A stretch of 26,185 bases of DNA, from positions 1 through 26,185 of the IMG/VR virus record IMGVR_UViG_3300048834_001310. One strand, given 5' to 3'. A program made the position numbers and the translations under genes. Position 1 is the stretch's first letter, and the number at the start of each line of letters is the position of its first letter. Below are positions 15,679 to 22,048 of this stretch, one piece after another. The stretch is from a virus. The notes beneath the pieces were generated by a model. It searched no databases. It saw only the letters and a list, made by a program, of their open reading frames with translations, and was not told the DNA's origin.

Positions 15679-15932
15679 TACTCAGGTATCCTGTTTTTCT
15701 GATCTGCAGGAACCGGTAGCTTTCCAGTGAAATACATCAGCAAACCGGATATGATTACAATGATCACATCAGTAACAGTGTCACCGGTTAGATCAAACAG
15801 TAAGCCAGTACCGAGTACAACATCAGCTGCACCACCAATACCCACCAAACCACCCAAAGCCTTCACAATTTTACCCAAAGCGGTGTCTGGCAAATTGATT
15901 CTAGACTTGATTCGTCTCAAAAACTTTTTCAT
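15678..15932 (-). CDS. Small membrane protein, candidate holin
   Basis: An 84-residue protein with a basic N-terminus (MKKFLRRIKSR) and two hydrophobic segments (about 19-46 and 53-69) separated by a short polar turn, ending in a charged tail. This is the usual size and layout of a small two-span holin. It follows the lysozyme and a coiled-coil membrane gene, and its stop overlaps the next gene as TAATG. AGGAG lies six to seven bases before the ATG. Holin function is inferred from layout and neighbours only; a spanin-like role is the main alternative. Confidence 0.6.
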   Translation of the reverse strand: MKKFLRRIKSRINLPDTALGKIVKALGGLVGIGGAADVVLGTGLLFDLTGDTVTDVIIVIISGLLMYFTGKLPVPADQKNRIPE

Positions 15933-16249
15933 TAGTTTCTCCTATTACTTACTTCAGTGATGATCCGCTCGATTCGTGGCCAATCTTCACGCCAAAAGCG
16001 TAGATTTTCCGATTCAACCAGATCCATTTTTCTCTCGAGTTTGGTTACTCTATCATTGATTGCAGACTGATTGGCAATCTGTAGACGAATAGCGTTCAGC
16101 TCTTCGCGATACAACTTGCTGTCCGCTCTTAACTCAGTAATCTGAGCCGACATGTACTGAATACTTGCTACATAAACCCCGACGTTTATTGCAGCTATTA
16201 TCAGTAACTGTATGATGTTGGGAGCGTACTGTTTAATTACATTCATCAT
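15932..16249 (-). CDS. Membrane-anchored coiled-coil protein of the lysis cassette
   Basis: The preferred start is the ATG at 16249, overlapping the lysozyme stop as ATGA, giving 105 residues. One membrane segment (about 11-29, IIQLLIIAAINVGVYVASI) is followed by a long charged coiled coil (about 36-90) ending near WPRIERIITEV. One membrane anchor plus a coiled-coil outer part fits an i-spanin-like or holin-regulator protein, or a small DUF2730-type phage membrane protein. Its place directly after the lysozyme supports a lysis role, but no rz-type partner lipoprotein is seen next to it. Confidence 0.65.
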   Translation of the reverse strand: MMNVIKQYAPNIIQLLIIAAINVGVYVASIQYMSAQITELRADSKLYREELNAIRLQIANQSAINDRVTKLERKMDLVESENLRFWREDWPRIERIITEVSNRRN

Positions 16250-16668
16250 CCCACCCTCATCATCTCTGCCAGTCTCCTGGCTCTCTTTGGTGTTTGTTCT
16301 GACCACTGCGACCGTAGCATTTCTTTAGATGCATTCTCGAAGTCCCCTAGTGCTACAAAAGCCAAGGTTCTGCGAAAGCCTAAAAGACCATTAAGCCCCA
16401 GCTGGAAAGCCATGCTAATTAGCACGACCTTCCGAGCTGGAGTGAGCTGGGCGAAGTATGGTAGACGTTTTTTAAGTTCAGAGTCGACCTTCTCGATGTC
16501 GTTATGCATCAAGATTTCAGCCTCTGATGGAGTAAGTGGATTCGCCTCCAGGTTACGTCCGTAACCAATTGTCAAGTAACCCGCTGGGCACTTGTATGGA
16601 ACACCACTAAAGCCCTCATCGACTTTGATCAGTTCTCCGGCCTGTAGTATGTAATCACTCTGTGTCAT
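16246..16668 (-). CDS. Endolysin, T4-type lysozyme with E-8-C-5-T motif
   Basis: A 140-residue muramidase that cleaves the glycan chain of peptidoglycan. The T4/P21-type active site is visible: Glu18 in KVDEGF, Cys27 in VPYKCPAG in place of the usual Asp, and Thr33 in YLTIGYGRN, with exactly eight and five residues between them. The Cys variant is a known alternative in this family. Further along are SEAEILMHNDI and the C-terminal WSEQTPKRARRLAEM helix typical of the fold. No signal peptide or membrane segment is present, so it needs a holin. The start at ATG 16668 overlaps the upstream stop by 14 bases; an in-frame start further right would bury much of the adaptor gene and lacks support. 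Confidence 0.93.
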   Translation of the reverse strand: MTQSDYILQAGELIKVDEGFSGVPYKCPAGYLTIGYGRNLEANPLTPSEAEILMHNDIEKVDSELKKRLPYFAQLTPARKVVLISMAFQLGLNGLLGFRRTLAFVALGDFENASKEMLRSQWSEQTPKRARRLAEMMRVG

Positions 16669-16981
16669 CGATATATGCGCGAATAATGGTGTATTCTCCG
16701 TTGTCCGTTGGAATAGCCGAATCAATTCGATACTCCTTACCTTCACATTCAAGTACATCGGTTTTTTTGATGTCGTCGTTACGCCTGGTAGAGAAGATCG
16801 GTCTCTGGGACACGCTCTCAACCCTACCATTTACATTTCTTTTCTCTTCACGAAACTGCAGCCTAGCCCAGAATTCATCATAGTTGACAAACACTGGCTT
16901 TGCTTGACCATTCACGTTTGATGTAGAAGTCACTCTTTTCTGAATGACACGCTTATCAAATTGGTGTGATGTGATAATCAT
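16655..16981 (-). CDS. Head-tail adaptor (head closure) protein
   Basis: A 108-residue protein matching the head-tail adaptor family (SPP1 gp16-like). It has FDKRVIQKRVTS near the start, NYDEFWARLQF (about 33-43), then SQRPIFSTRRNDDIKKTDVL and a late EYRIDSAIPTDNGEYTIIRA strand. These proteins close the head after packaging and present the surface that tails join. It lies directly after the connector with an ATGA overlap, the normal order in HK97-like heads. Confidence 0.85.
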   Translation of the reverse strand: MIITSHQFDKRVIQKRVTSTSNVNGQAKPVFVNYDEFWARLQFREEKRNVNGRVESVSQRPIFSTRRNDDIKKTDVLECEGKEYRIDSAIPTDNGEYTIIRAYIDDTE

Positions 16982-17559
16982 GGCAGATACCTCCGAATGT
17001 GGTCCCCCAGAAATGATCTGTAATTGTTCATCACATTATCAAATCGTGAGTCTGCCAATCCTTCTGGACTGACGAACACATGTCCAATGAGCGTCTTCAG
17101 ATAAACCTTCACATCATCTGGAATCTTAGCTATACCATCTTCAACTGGATAACCGGCAAAGAAAGTGATCGATATCGGATACATTTTATTCCTGGACAAG
17201 TTCAAATACAGATCATTATTCCAGTATATCTTCGATGTCAATCGATGCTTAACCAACTCATAGCTTCCAGTGCTTAACGTTTGTTCTTGGTCATTAGAAT
17301 CAAAGTACTTAACCTCAACAGTCGAATGATCCACAACCGGAAGTGGCAGATCCATTCCCTGGACAACCTTACTAATTGTATACTTCCACTGTGCTCTAAC
17401 AAGCTGAATGCGAAACTCAGACTCAACTCGAGATGTGACCCCTTTGATGTATGACAACAATAGTGTATCAAGTGATGTACCACCCTTACGAAGATGATCT
17501 TTCACTTCTTGAACACTAATTGGATCTACATCCGGAGCTGTAAGTCTGACCTGTGGCAT
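16978..17559 (-). CDS. Head-tail connector protein (HK97 gp6-like)
   Basis: A 193-residue protein of the gp6-like/phiE125 gp8-like connector group. The N-terminal PISVQEVKDHLRKGGTSLD (about 13-31) followed by LLLSYIKGVTSRVESEFRIQ (about 33-52) is the family signature. A beta-rich C-terminal half follows, with ITFFAGYP and a final helix containing NYRSFLGDHIRRYLP. It forms a ring under the portal that links head to tail. It starts with TAATG overlap of the preceding small gene and ends ATGA into the adaptor gene. Confidence 0.85.
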   Translation of the reverse strand: MPQVRLTAPDVDPISVQEVKDHLRKGGTSLDTLLLSYIKGVTSRVESEFRIQLVRAQWKYTISKVVQGMDLPLPVVDHSTVEVKYFDSNDQEQTLSTGSYELVKHRLTSKIYWNNDLYLNLSRNKMYPISITFFAGYPVEDGIAKIPDDVKVYLKTLIGHVFVSPEGLADSRFDNVMNNYRSFLGDHIRRYLP

Positions 17560-17825
17560 TACTTGAGGGCTTTAGAGATTTTCTCGAACTCTTCCGGAGA
17601 TACAATCTCCTTGATTTCTTCCAATCCTTCAGTGATTTCATCGATAGTCTGGAACCCAGCTTCAATGAGTTTTTCACGTGCTGGAAACTTTGTCGGAAGC
17701 ACTGGCGTGGAAGCCGAAGCTACTCCTTCAGCAATGAACTTTTTTGCCAGTTTGTCTGGGACATCATACTCATAAGGAGCCGTGTAAGAGTATCCAGCTG
17801 GGGATCGTTTGAATGATATTTTCAT
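17559..17825 (-). CDS. Small head protein with helix-hairpin-helix-like end
   Basis: An 88-residue protein located right after the major capsid gene. The N-terminal half is short strands (SYTAPYEYDV). The C-terminal half (about 45-88) has KFPAREKLIEAGFQTIDEI followed by SPEEFEKISKALK, a pattern common in small phage head-module proteins with a helix-hairpin-helix-like element. Its role may be in connector assembly or as a minor head protein; no specific function is established. The terminator-like hairpin at 17856-17881 lies between it and the capsid gene. Confidence 0.6.
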   Translation of the reverse strand: MKISFKRSPAGYSYTAPYEYDVPDKLAKKFIAEGVASASTPVLPTKFPAREKLIEAGFQTIDEITEGLEEIKEIVSPEEFEKISKALK

Positions 17826-17855
17826 AACTACTTTCTTATTTTATGACAAGAAAAG

Positions 17856-17881
17856 AGTCCGGAGCCTTCACACTCCGGACT
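17856..17881 (-). terminator. Hairpin after the major capsid gene (probable partial terminator)
   Basis: Perfect 9-base arms AGTCCGGAG (17856-17864) and CTCCGGACT (17873-17881) enclose an eight-base loop. On the minus strand the hairpin is followed by CTTTTCTTGTC, a weak T-rich tail. It lies 22 bases after the capsid stop. A leaky terminator or 3' stabilising hairpin would let capsid RNA be made in excess of the downstream genes. Confidence 0.75.
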
Positions 17882-17903
17882 ATTGTGTGTCAATTATTGG
17901 TCA

Positions 17904-19184
17904 TCAAGTTGTGATGATGTCTTTCTTCGCAGCGAAGCTCTTAGCACGCTGTACCAAGACATCTACATAAGCGTTGACAATCATTTCAGTCATTCCGGAT
18001 TTCGCTTTGGTATATGGGTTTGCCATGATTTCAATTGGTCCCCACTGTCCGATCAACAGATCGTTGAAGTTTCCAAAGATCATTGCTGAGAGGACTCCAC
18101 TGGATGAACCTTTTGTTAAGTTGGATGGGACAAGATTCGTGGCACCAACACGATAGCCGTTCACAGTTCCATCATTGTCCCAGATAAATCCATTTTGACC
18201 GGATACCTTGGATGTAGTTTTCATTTTTCCACGAACCTTAGCATTGGTCAAATATCCAAGAGTTCCAAGATTGGCGTTCTCAACTGATACCTTAGTCTCA
18301 AGATCAACTACATCAGCCCAAGTTAATGCAGATCCGTCGGTAGCACCGGCAACATCACCAATTCCAGCGGTTGCCAAGATGCCCAAAGGCTCATCATTCG
18401 TTCCGGAACCAGAGATACCTGCACGCTCGATACCGATCGATACTGCATTGATCAATTGTCGAGCCAAACGAGCTTGCATTGCTCCAGCGGTCTGAATCAA
18501 CACTTGATTGGAAACATCCATGTAAGTCGATCCACGTTTCGGCTTCATTTTGTTGATACCAAACGTTGGAGAGGATTGGTCCGCTTCACCTGTCTCAGTT
18601 CCCCAGGTCATTGCCGGCACAGTTGATTCTTTCGGGAAATCGATGTCTCCAACAAGCCCCGGAATATAATCAGCTCCAAGACCGGTCAACACCATGGCAT
18701 CCCAGAGATAATCAACAAACGAGCGAAGCTCAGTTGCAACTGCGTATCCACCGGCACTTGGAGTACCAACGACAACAGCATTGTTCTGGAAGATCTTAGC
18801 TGTCTGAATGGCTGTTGGAATCAATAATGATCCTTCAGCACCAATCAATGAGATACCCGAACTGCGAGCTTCTTTCTCACCTTCCTGGTGCATCTCCAAG
18901 ACAAATCCGTCTAATGATTTGTTTTTCGCTTGACGCATGGCCTCAACAAAGTTCCAGTTCTTCTGGATCTCTTTGGTCTCAGAATCTGTGACTTGGTTTG
19001 CTGCTTGATTAGCACGAAGTGCATCTACAGCTGCAATGTTCGAAAGCTGCTTATCAATGTCTACAACTTCATTCTTGTACTGATCATACGTCGTCTGATC
19101 ATCACTCGAAAATCCTTCTTTTTCATTGAGCGCCTGCATCTTATTGAGCAGATCAGCACGCTTCTCCATTAGCTTCTTTTTCAT
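17904..19184 (-). CDS. Major capsid protein (HK97 fold)
   Basis: A 426-residue protein with the HK97 layout. An N-terminal coiled-coil scaffold-like delta domain (about 1-105; KRADLLNKMQALNEKEG, NEVVDIDKQLSNI) is followed by the mature domain beginning near SSGISLIGAEGSLLIPTAI. Other signatures are LRSFVDYLWDAMVLTGLGADY, GSTYMDVSNQVLIQTAGAMQ, SGTNDEPLGILATAGIG and the late FGNFNDLLIGQWGPIEI. The upstream ClpP-like protease probably removes the delta domain near residues 105-115. AAGGGA precedes the ATG, which overlaps the protease stop as ATGA. Confidence 0.95.
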   Translation of the reverse strand: MKKKLMEKRADLLNKMQALNEKEGFSSDDQTTYDQYKNEVVDIDKQLSNIAAVDALRANQAANQVTDSETKEIQKNWNFVEAMRQAKNKSLDGFVLEMHQEGEKEARSSGISLIGAEGSLLIPTAIQTAKIFQNNAVVVGTPSAGGYAVATELRSFVDYLWDAMVLTGLGADYIPGLVGDIDFPKESTVPAMTWGTETGEADQSSPTFGINKMKPKRGSTYMDVSNQVLIQTAGAMQARLARQLINAVSIGIERAGISGSGTNDEPLGILATAGIGDVAGATDGSALTWADVVDLETKVSVENANLGTLGYLTNAKVRGKMKTTSKVSGQNGFIWDNDGTVNGYRVGATNLVPSNLTKGSSSGVLSAMIFGNFNDLLIGQWGPIEIMANPYTKAKSGMTEMIVNAYVDVLVQRAKSFAAKKDIITT

Positions 19185-19939
19185 GATACTTTCCCTTTTA
19201 GTTTTATGAGTTCGATTTCTCTGCTGCGAGCACTCTTCAATGATGCTGCCAGTTTCTCTTCCGGGATCTCCGGAAGATTCATTGTGGCATGAAGTAGGCT
19301 CATGCCTGCCTTATTTGTTGCTGCAGTGGACTCGCCCTCATCATCACGCTGCGAAGCATAATCAATCACTTCATCGATAAGACCACACTCCAAGGCCTGA
19401 TCTGCCGTCAACCATTCTCCATCACCATCGGCCCTATCCATGAGTTCACGGTAATACTGCTTGTCATTATCAGACCTATTTGCGTAGATCTGAGCTACAT
19501 GGTCCGTAAGCTTTTCAACTTCATCTGCGATCCGTCTAGCCTTATTTGCATTCAAATAGGTACAGACACCTTGCATAACTTGGTGTACAAGGAAGACGGC
19601 ATTTCTGCTCATTTGACGTTTCCCCTTTGATGCACCTTGAGAGATCAGAGTGGCTGCACTGGCAGTCATTCCTTCAACGATCGTGGTCACTTCACCATTG
19701 AACTTTGTCAGTTCGTCCATGATCGAAATACCATCCCTTACATCACCACCATAAGAGTTGATCACAACAACCAGCTTTGTAGTTGTAACTTCTTTTAACT
19801 TCTTCCGGAAAGCTTCAATGGTGTTCTCAGGTTTTTCACCAAACATGTATTCATTCCAGAAATCTCGTCCTATGGTTCCATCCACATAGATGGTTGTCGT
19901 ATCGGAATCAGCATTATTAACAAACTTGAGCTTAAACAT
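19181..19939 (-). CDS. Head maturation protease, ClpP-like
   Basis: A 252-residue serine protease of the ClpP/SppA-like phage head protease family. The strand VVVINSYGGDV (about 57-67) forms the oxyanion part, the nucleophile is Ser94 in MTASAATLISQG, and the general base is His119 in FLVHQVMQG. The acidic partner probably lies in the MDRADGDGEW stretch (about 167-176), followed by LTADQALECGLIDEV. It processes the capsid delta domain during maturation and is encoded between portal and capsid as usual. I prefer ATG 19939 to an upstream TTG; the gene overlaps the portal end by eight bases. The last 50 residues are charged and helical, a likely assembly tail. Confidence 0.92.
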   Translation of the reverse strand: MFKLKFVNNADSDTTTIYVDGTIGRDFWNEYMFGEKPENTIEAFRKKLKEVTTTKLVVVINSYGGDVRDGISIMDELTKFNGEVTTIVEGMTASAATLISQGASKGKRQMSRNAVFLVHQVMQGVCTYLNANKARRIADEVEKLTDHVAQIYANRSDNDKQYYRELMDRADGDGEWLTADQALECGLIDEVIDYASQRDDEGESTAATNKAGMSLLHATMNLPEIPEEKLAASLKSARSREIELIKLKGKVS

Positions 19940-21146
19940 TGGCAACTCTTTCAGATTGGCGGTTATAATTCATTGGTTTGAATAGTTTATCCTCGTCAAT
20001 TGGATCTCTATCCTCGAGCGCTCTCACTTCATCGGTAGATTGGAATCCGACGCCTTGACCAAGCGACATTGAATGAGCCTCATACCTAGTCTTCATATCA
20101 GCTCGAACAAGTGAGTCCAGGTTAAACTTTGAGTAGTGATCATCCTTTTGATCTTCGCGAAGGAGCTTATCATTAATCTCTTGCTCCCAGTTGGTAGCCC
20201 ATGGAAGTATAGCTTCCTGGACAAACTCAATTCCCTGGTGTTCGATGTTGTTAGAGTTAGTAGCACGCTCCAGCTCAAACAATTTCGAGAGTGAAGTATC
20301 AAACATCCGAGCAACTTCAATAACCTGGAATTTTCTGGATAACAGAAATTCAGCATCCTTCAGTGGCATCGTCAATCGCTCAAACTTCATGCCTGGAGGA
20401 AGCAACATAACTTTGTGGAAGTTGTCAGCTCCAGTGTATGGATCCGTAATCATCTTGCGGATCTTATTCATTTCAGCTTCTTCTTCCTCCGGAGTTTCAC
20501 CAAAATTTATTCCGGCTTCCTCATCTACATAAACAACTCCACCCTGATGAGCTCCCTTGCCGAAGAATGAAGACTGGAATTTCTCTGAAACTAAACCAAG
20601 GCCAATTCCTTGACGATACTGAGAAACCCGAGACATGCCTTCAATTCCGTCTTTACTCCAATCCTTGATATGGAAAATTTCATCTGGAGAGTAAGTTTTA
20701 CCATTGCGACGATTAACATAAACTAGATCACCATCTATCAGAACTGGTTTTATCACTCCATCTGGAAATCGAACGAGTGACACTGGATTGAAATCCAAGT
20801 CCCTCTTGATTAACGCATAGAAATTCCCCCAGAGCAACACAGATAACTGTGCATTATTGAAGAAATCAAAAGCCTTAGTATAGACATTCGGCTTTCTGGA
20901 GATGAGTCTTTGAGCTGGATGATTGGACTGCCTCTCTCGCTTTCCATCAGTTTTGCGATAGATATGCTTCGATACCAGGGCAATAGGATTTGCAATAGCT
21001 CTAACAGCACGCCCGACAGCACTCAGATTCAGAGCATTGTCAGTACTAACATTGATTCCGGAGTCATTTGAGTAGGGACCCTGCAGCACCTTCAGGAATT
21101 CCTGAGGCGGATTATCAATGCTGAATATTTGCGTTAGGCTTGTCAT
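19932..21146 (-). CDS. Portal protein (HK97 family)
   Basis: A 404-residue portal protein. Visible family signatures are ALNLSAVGRAVRAIANPIA (about 38-56), VLLWGNFYALIKRD (about 102-115), the EIFHIKDWSKDGIEGMS region, FGKGAHQGGVVYVD and FQVIEVARMFDTSLSKLF (about 279-296). It is the dodecameric channel for DNA entry and exit and the dock for terminase and connector. No Shine-Dalgarno precedes the ATG. Instead the start codon lies within a small hairpin, and a six-codon reading frame ends on it (see the separate entry). Confidence 0.94.
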   Translation of the reverse strand: MTSLTQIFSIDNPPQEFLKVLQGPYSNDSGINVSTDNALNLSAVGRAVRAIANPIALVSKHIYRKTDGKRERQSNHPAQRLISRKPNVYTKAFDFFNNAQLSVLLWGNFYALIKRDLDFNPVSLVRFPDGVIKPVLIDGDLVYVNRRNGKTYSPDEIFHIKDWSKDGIEGMSRVSQYRQGIGLGLVSEKFQSSFFGKGAHQGGVVYVDEEAGINFGETPEEEEAEMNKIRKMITDPYTGADNFHKVMLLPPGMKFERLTMPLKDAEFLLSRKFQVIEVARMFDTSLSKLFELERATNSNNIEHQGIEFVQEAILPWATNWEQEINDKLLREDQKDDHYSKFNLDSLVRADMKTRYEAHSMSLGQGVGFQSTDEVRALEDRDPIDEDKLFKPMNYNRQSERVANV

Positions 21147-21164
21147 GGGTGCAAACTACCCATG
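21144..21164 (-). promoter_or_regulatory. Hairpin and mini-frame covering the portal start codon
   Basis: The arms CATGGGT and ACCCATG enclose seven bases, with the portal ATG at the end of the second arm in the RNA sense. The upstream ATG in the first arm opens a six-codon frame whose TGA overlaps the portal ATG (ATGA). Together these could make portal translation depend on RNA opening or on coupling from a leader. The element is short and could be chance. Confidence 0.4.
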
Positions 21165-21182
21165 AACCTATAAGCCTATCAA

Positions 21183-21234
21183 TGGAACAATGTTCCACTT
21201 CTACTTATTAGAAAAGAAATGGAACATTGTTCCA
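21183..21234. repeat. Twin palindromes upstream of the portal gene
   Basis: Two 15-base perfect palindromes around a single central base, TGGAACAATGTTCCA (21183-21197) and TGGAACATTGTTCCA (21220-21234), have centres 37 bases apart. The second is the reverse complement of the first, so the whole forms a 15-base-arm inverted repeat with a 22-base spacer. They fill the gap between the AT-rich insert and the portal gene. A double operator for a dimeric regulator is plausible; an RNA stem is an alternative. Confidence 0.7.
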
Positions 21235-21235
21235 G

Positions 21236-21517
21236 TTAGATTGAACTATATGTCCACTTTCTCCAAGTCTTAATCTCAAATTCAACTAATTCACCTTTGT
21301 TTAAAATGATTGGCAGTTTTTGAGAAATAACCAATGCCGCTGTCATTATAACCATCGTTGTTTTCCTGTCAATCACAGCAGGTCCAGCATAGATAAATTT
21401 ATTTTCATTATCTAGAACAATTTTCTTTAATGCTCTAAAAGTACCCTGATAATTTTGTTTCAATTTAATTGATCCGACAAGAGAAATATCAGTATTACTC
21501 AACTCTAAAATGCTCAA
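21236..21517 (-). CDS. AT-rich small unknown gene, insert copy 2
   Basis: A 93-residue, strand-rich protein (TMVIMTAALVISQKLPIIL, ELVEFEIKTWRKWTYSS) without signal or membrane anchor of normal length. The start is a TTG at 21517, which has AAAGGG about ten bases upstream; no ATG is available until far into the protein, so the start is uncertain. It overlaps the preceding unknown gene by about 23 bases. The region is AT-rich (a sampled 60-base line is about one-third G+C, against about 47 per cent in a portal line), so it looks like later DNA. It is not recognised. Confidence 0.55.
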   Translation of the reverse strand: MSILELSNTDISLVGSIKLKQNYQGTFRALKKIVLDNENKFIYAGPAVIDRKTTMVIMTAALVISQKLPIILNKGELVEFEIKTWRKWTYSSI

Positions 21518-21782
21518 AATGGTTACCCTTTATTATTAAGTAGATAATATTTGCAGCATCTTTTTCGTGCACAACAGCTGATATAACACCTTTTCCACTA
21601 CCAAAAATAGGGACTTCATTTATTATGAAATTTCCCGTAAATCTAACTTGCTTACCAATGATGAAACCATCATCTGGACTCACACCTATCATCTTAATAT
21701 CAGCAGTCCATTTATATTTTTGACTATCATCAAATACCTTAGCTGACCCAATAACCAGATCTGATGCAACGATTTCAATCAT
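21495..21782 (-). CDS. AT-rich small unknown gene, insert copy 1
   Basis: A 95-residue protein of mainly beta strands (LVIGSAKVFDD, KQVRFTGNFIINEVPIFGSG, VISAVVHEKDAANIIYLIIK) with no signal peptide and no recognised domain. The ATG at 21782 is preceded by a very AT-rich 41-base gap in which a sigma-70-like -10 may sit. It and the next gene lie between terminase and portal, where most HK97-like phages have neither, which suggests a moron. It may be a small single-domain protein expressed from its own promoter. Confidence 0.6.
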   Translation of the reverse strand: MIEIVASDLVIGSAKVFDDSQKYKWTADIKMIGVSPDDGFIIGKQVRFTGNFIINEVPIFGSGKGVISAVVHEKDAANIIYLIIKGNHFEHFRVE

Positions 21783-21823
21783 AATATCTCTAATTGAAAA
21801 TTATTAGTTTATACTTGGATAAG

Positions 21824-22048
21824 TTAAGCAATTTCTTTTAAATTTTGTCGAATTCGCCTTACTCTAGACTTTCTAAAACTCTCATAATTCTTATATCGCC
21901 TGCTTCCAAATTGCTCTGAGAACTCAGACTCCAATTTTTCATACGCTTCTTCATAGGTCGCACTTTTGCCGGTCAACTCCAGGAATCGTTTATCAAAATC
22001 AGTGATCTTAAATAGGTTCAATTTACTTTCCGTTGCTTTATGCGACAT
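21824..22048 (-). CDS. Small helical protein after the large terminase
   Basis: A 74-residue, strongly charged helical protein. Its end (about 50-74) has a basic pattern SRRYKNYESFRKSRVRRIRQ that resembles small conserved proteins found downstream of terminase genes in Bacteroidota phages. The ATG at 22048 overlaps the terminase stop by 11 bases, so expression is coupled. It could bind DNA or aid packaging, but no function is established. Confidence 0.6.
   Translation of the reverse strand: MSHKATESKLNLFKITDFDKRFLELTGKSATYEEAYEKLESEFSEQFGSRRYKNYESFRKSRVRRIRQNLKEIA

Noticed and set aside
16669-16830. A 54-residue N-terminal extension of the lysozyme
   Set aside because: It would overlap most of the head-tail adaptor gene and precede the normal family start; ATG 16668 gives a standard T4-type protein.
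21183-21234. A LexA-type SOS box
   Set aside because: The Gram-positive LexA box is GAAC-N4-GTTC; here the half sites are three bases apart, so the spacing is wrong.
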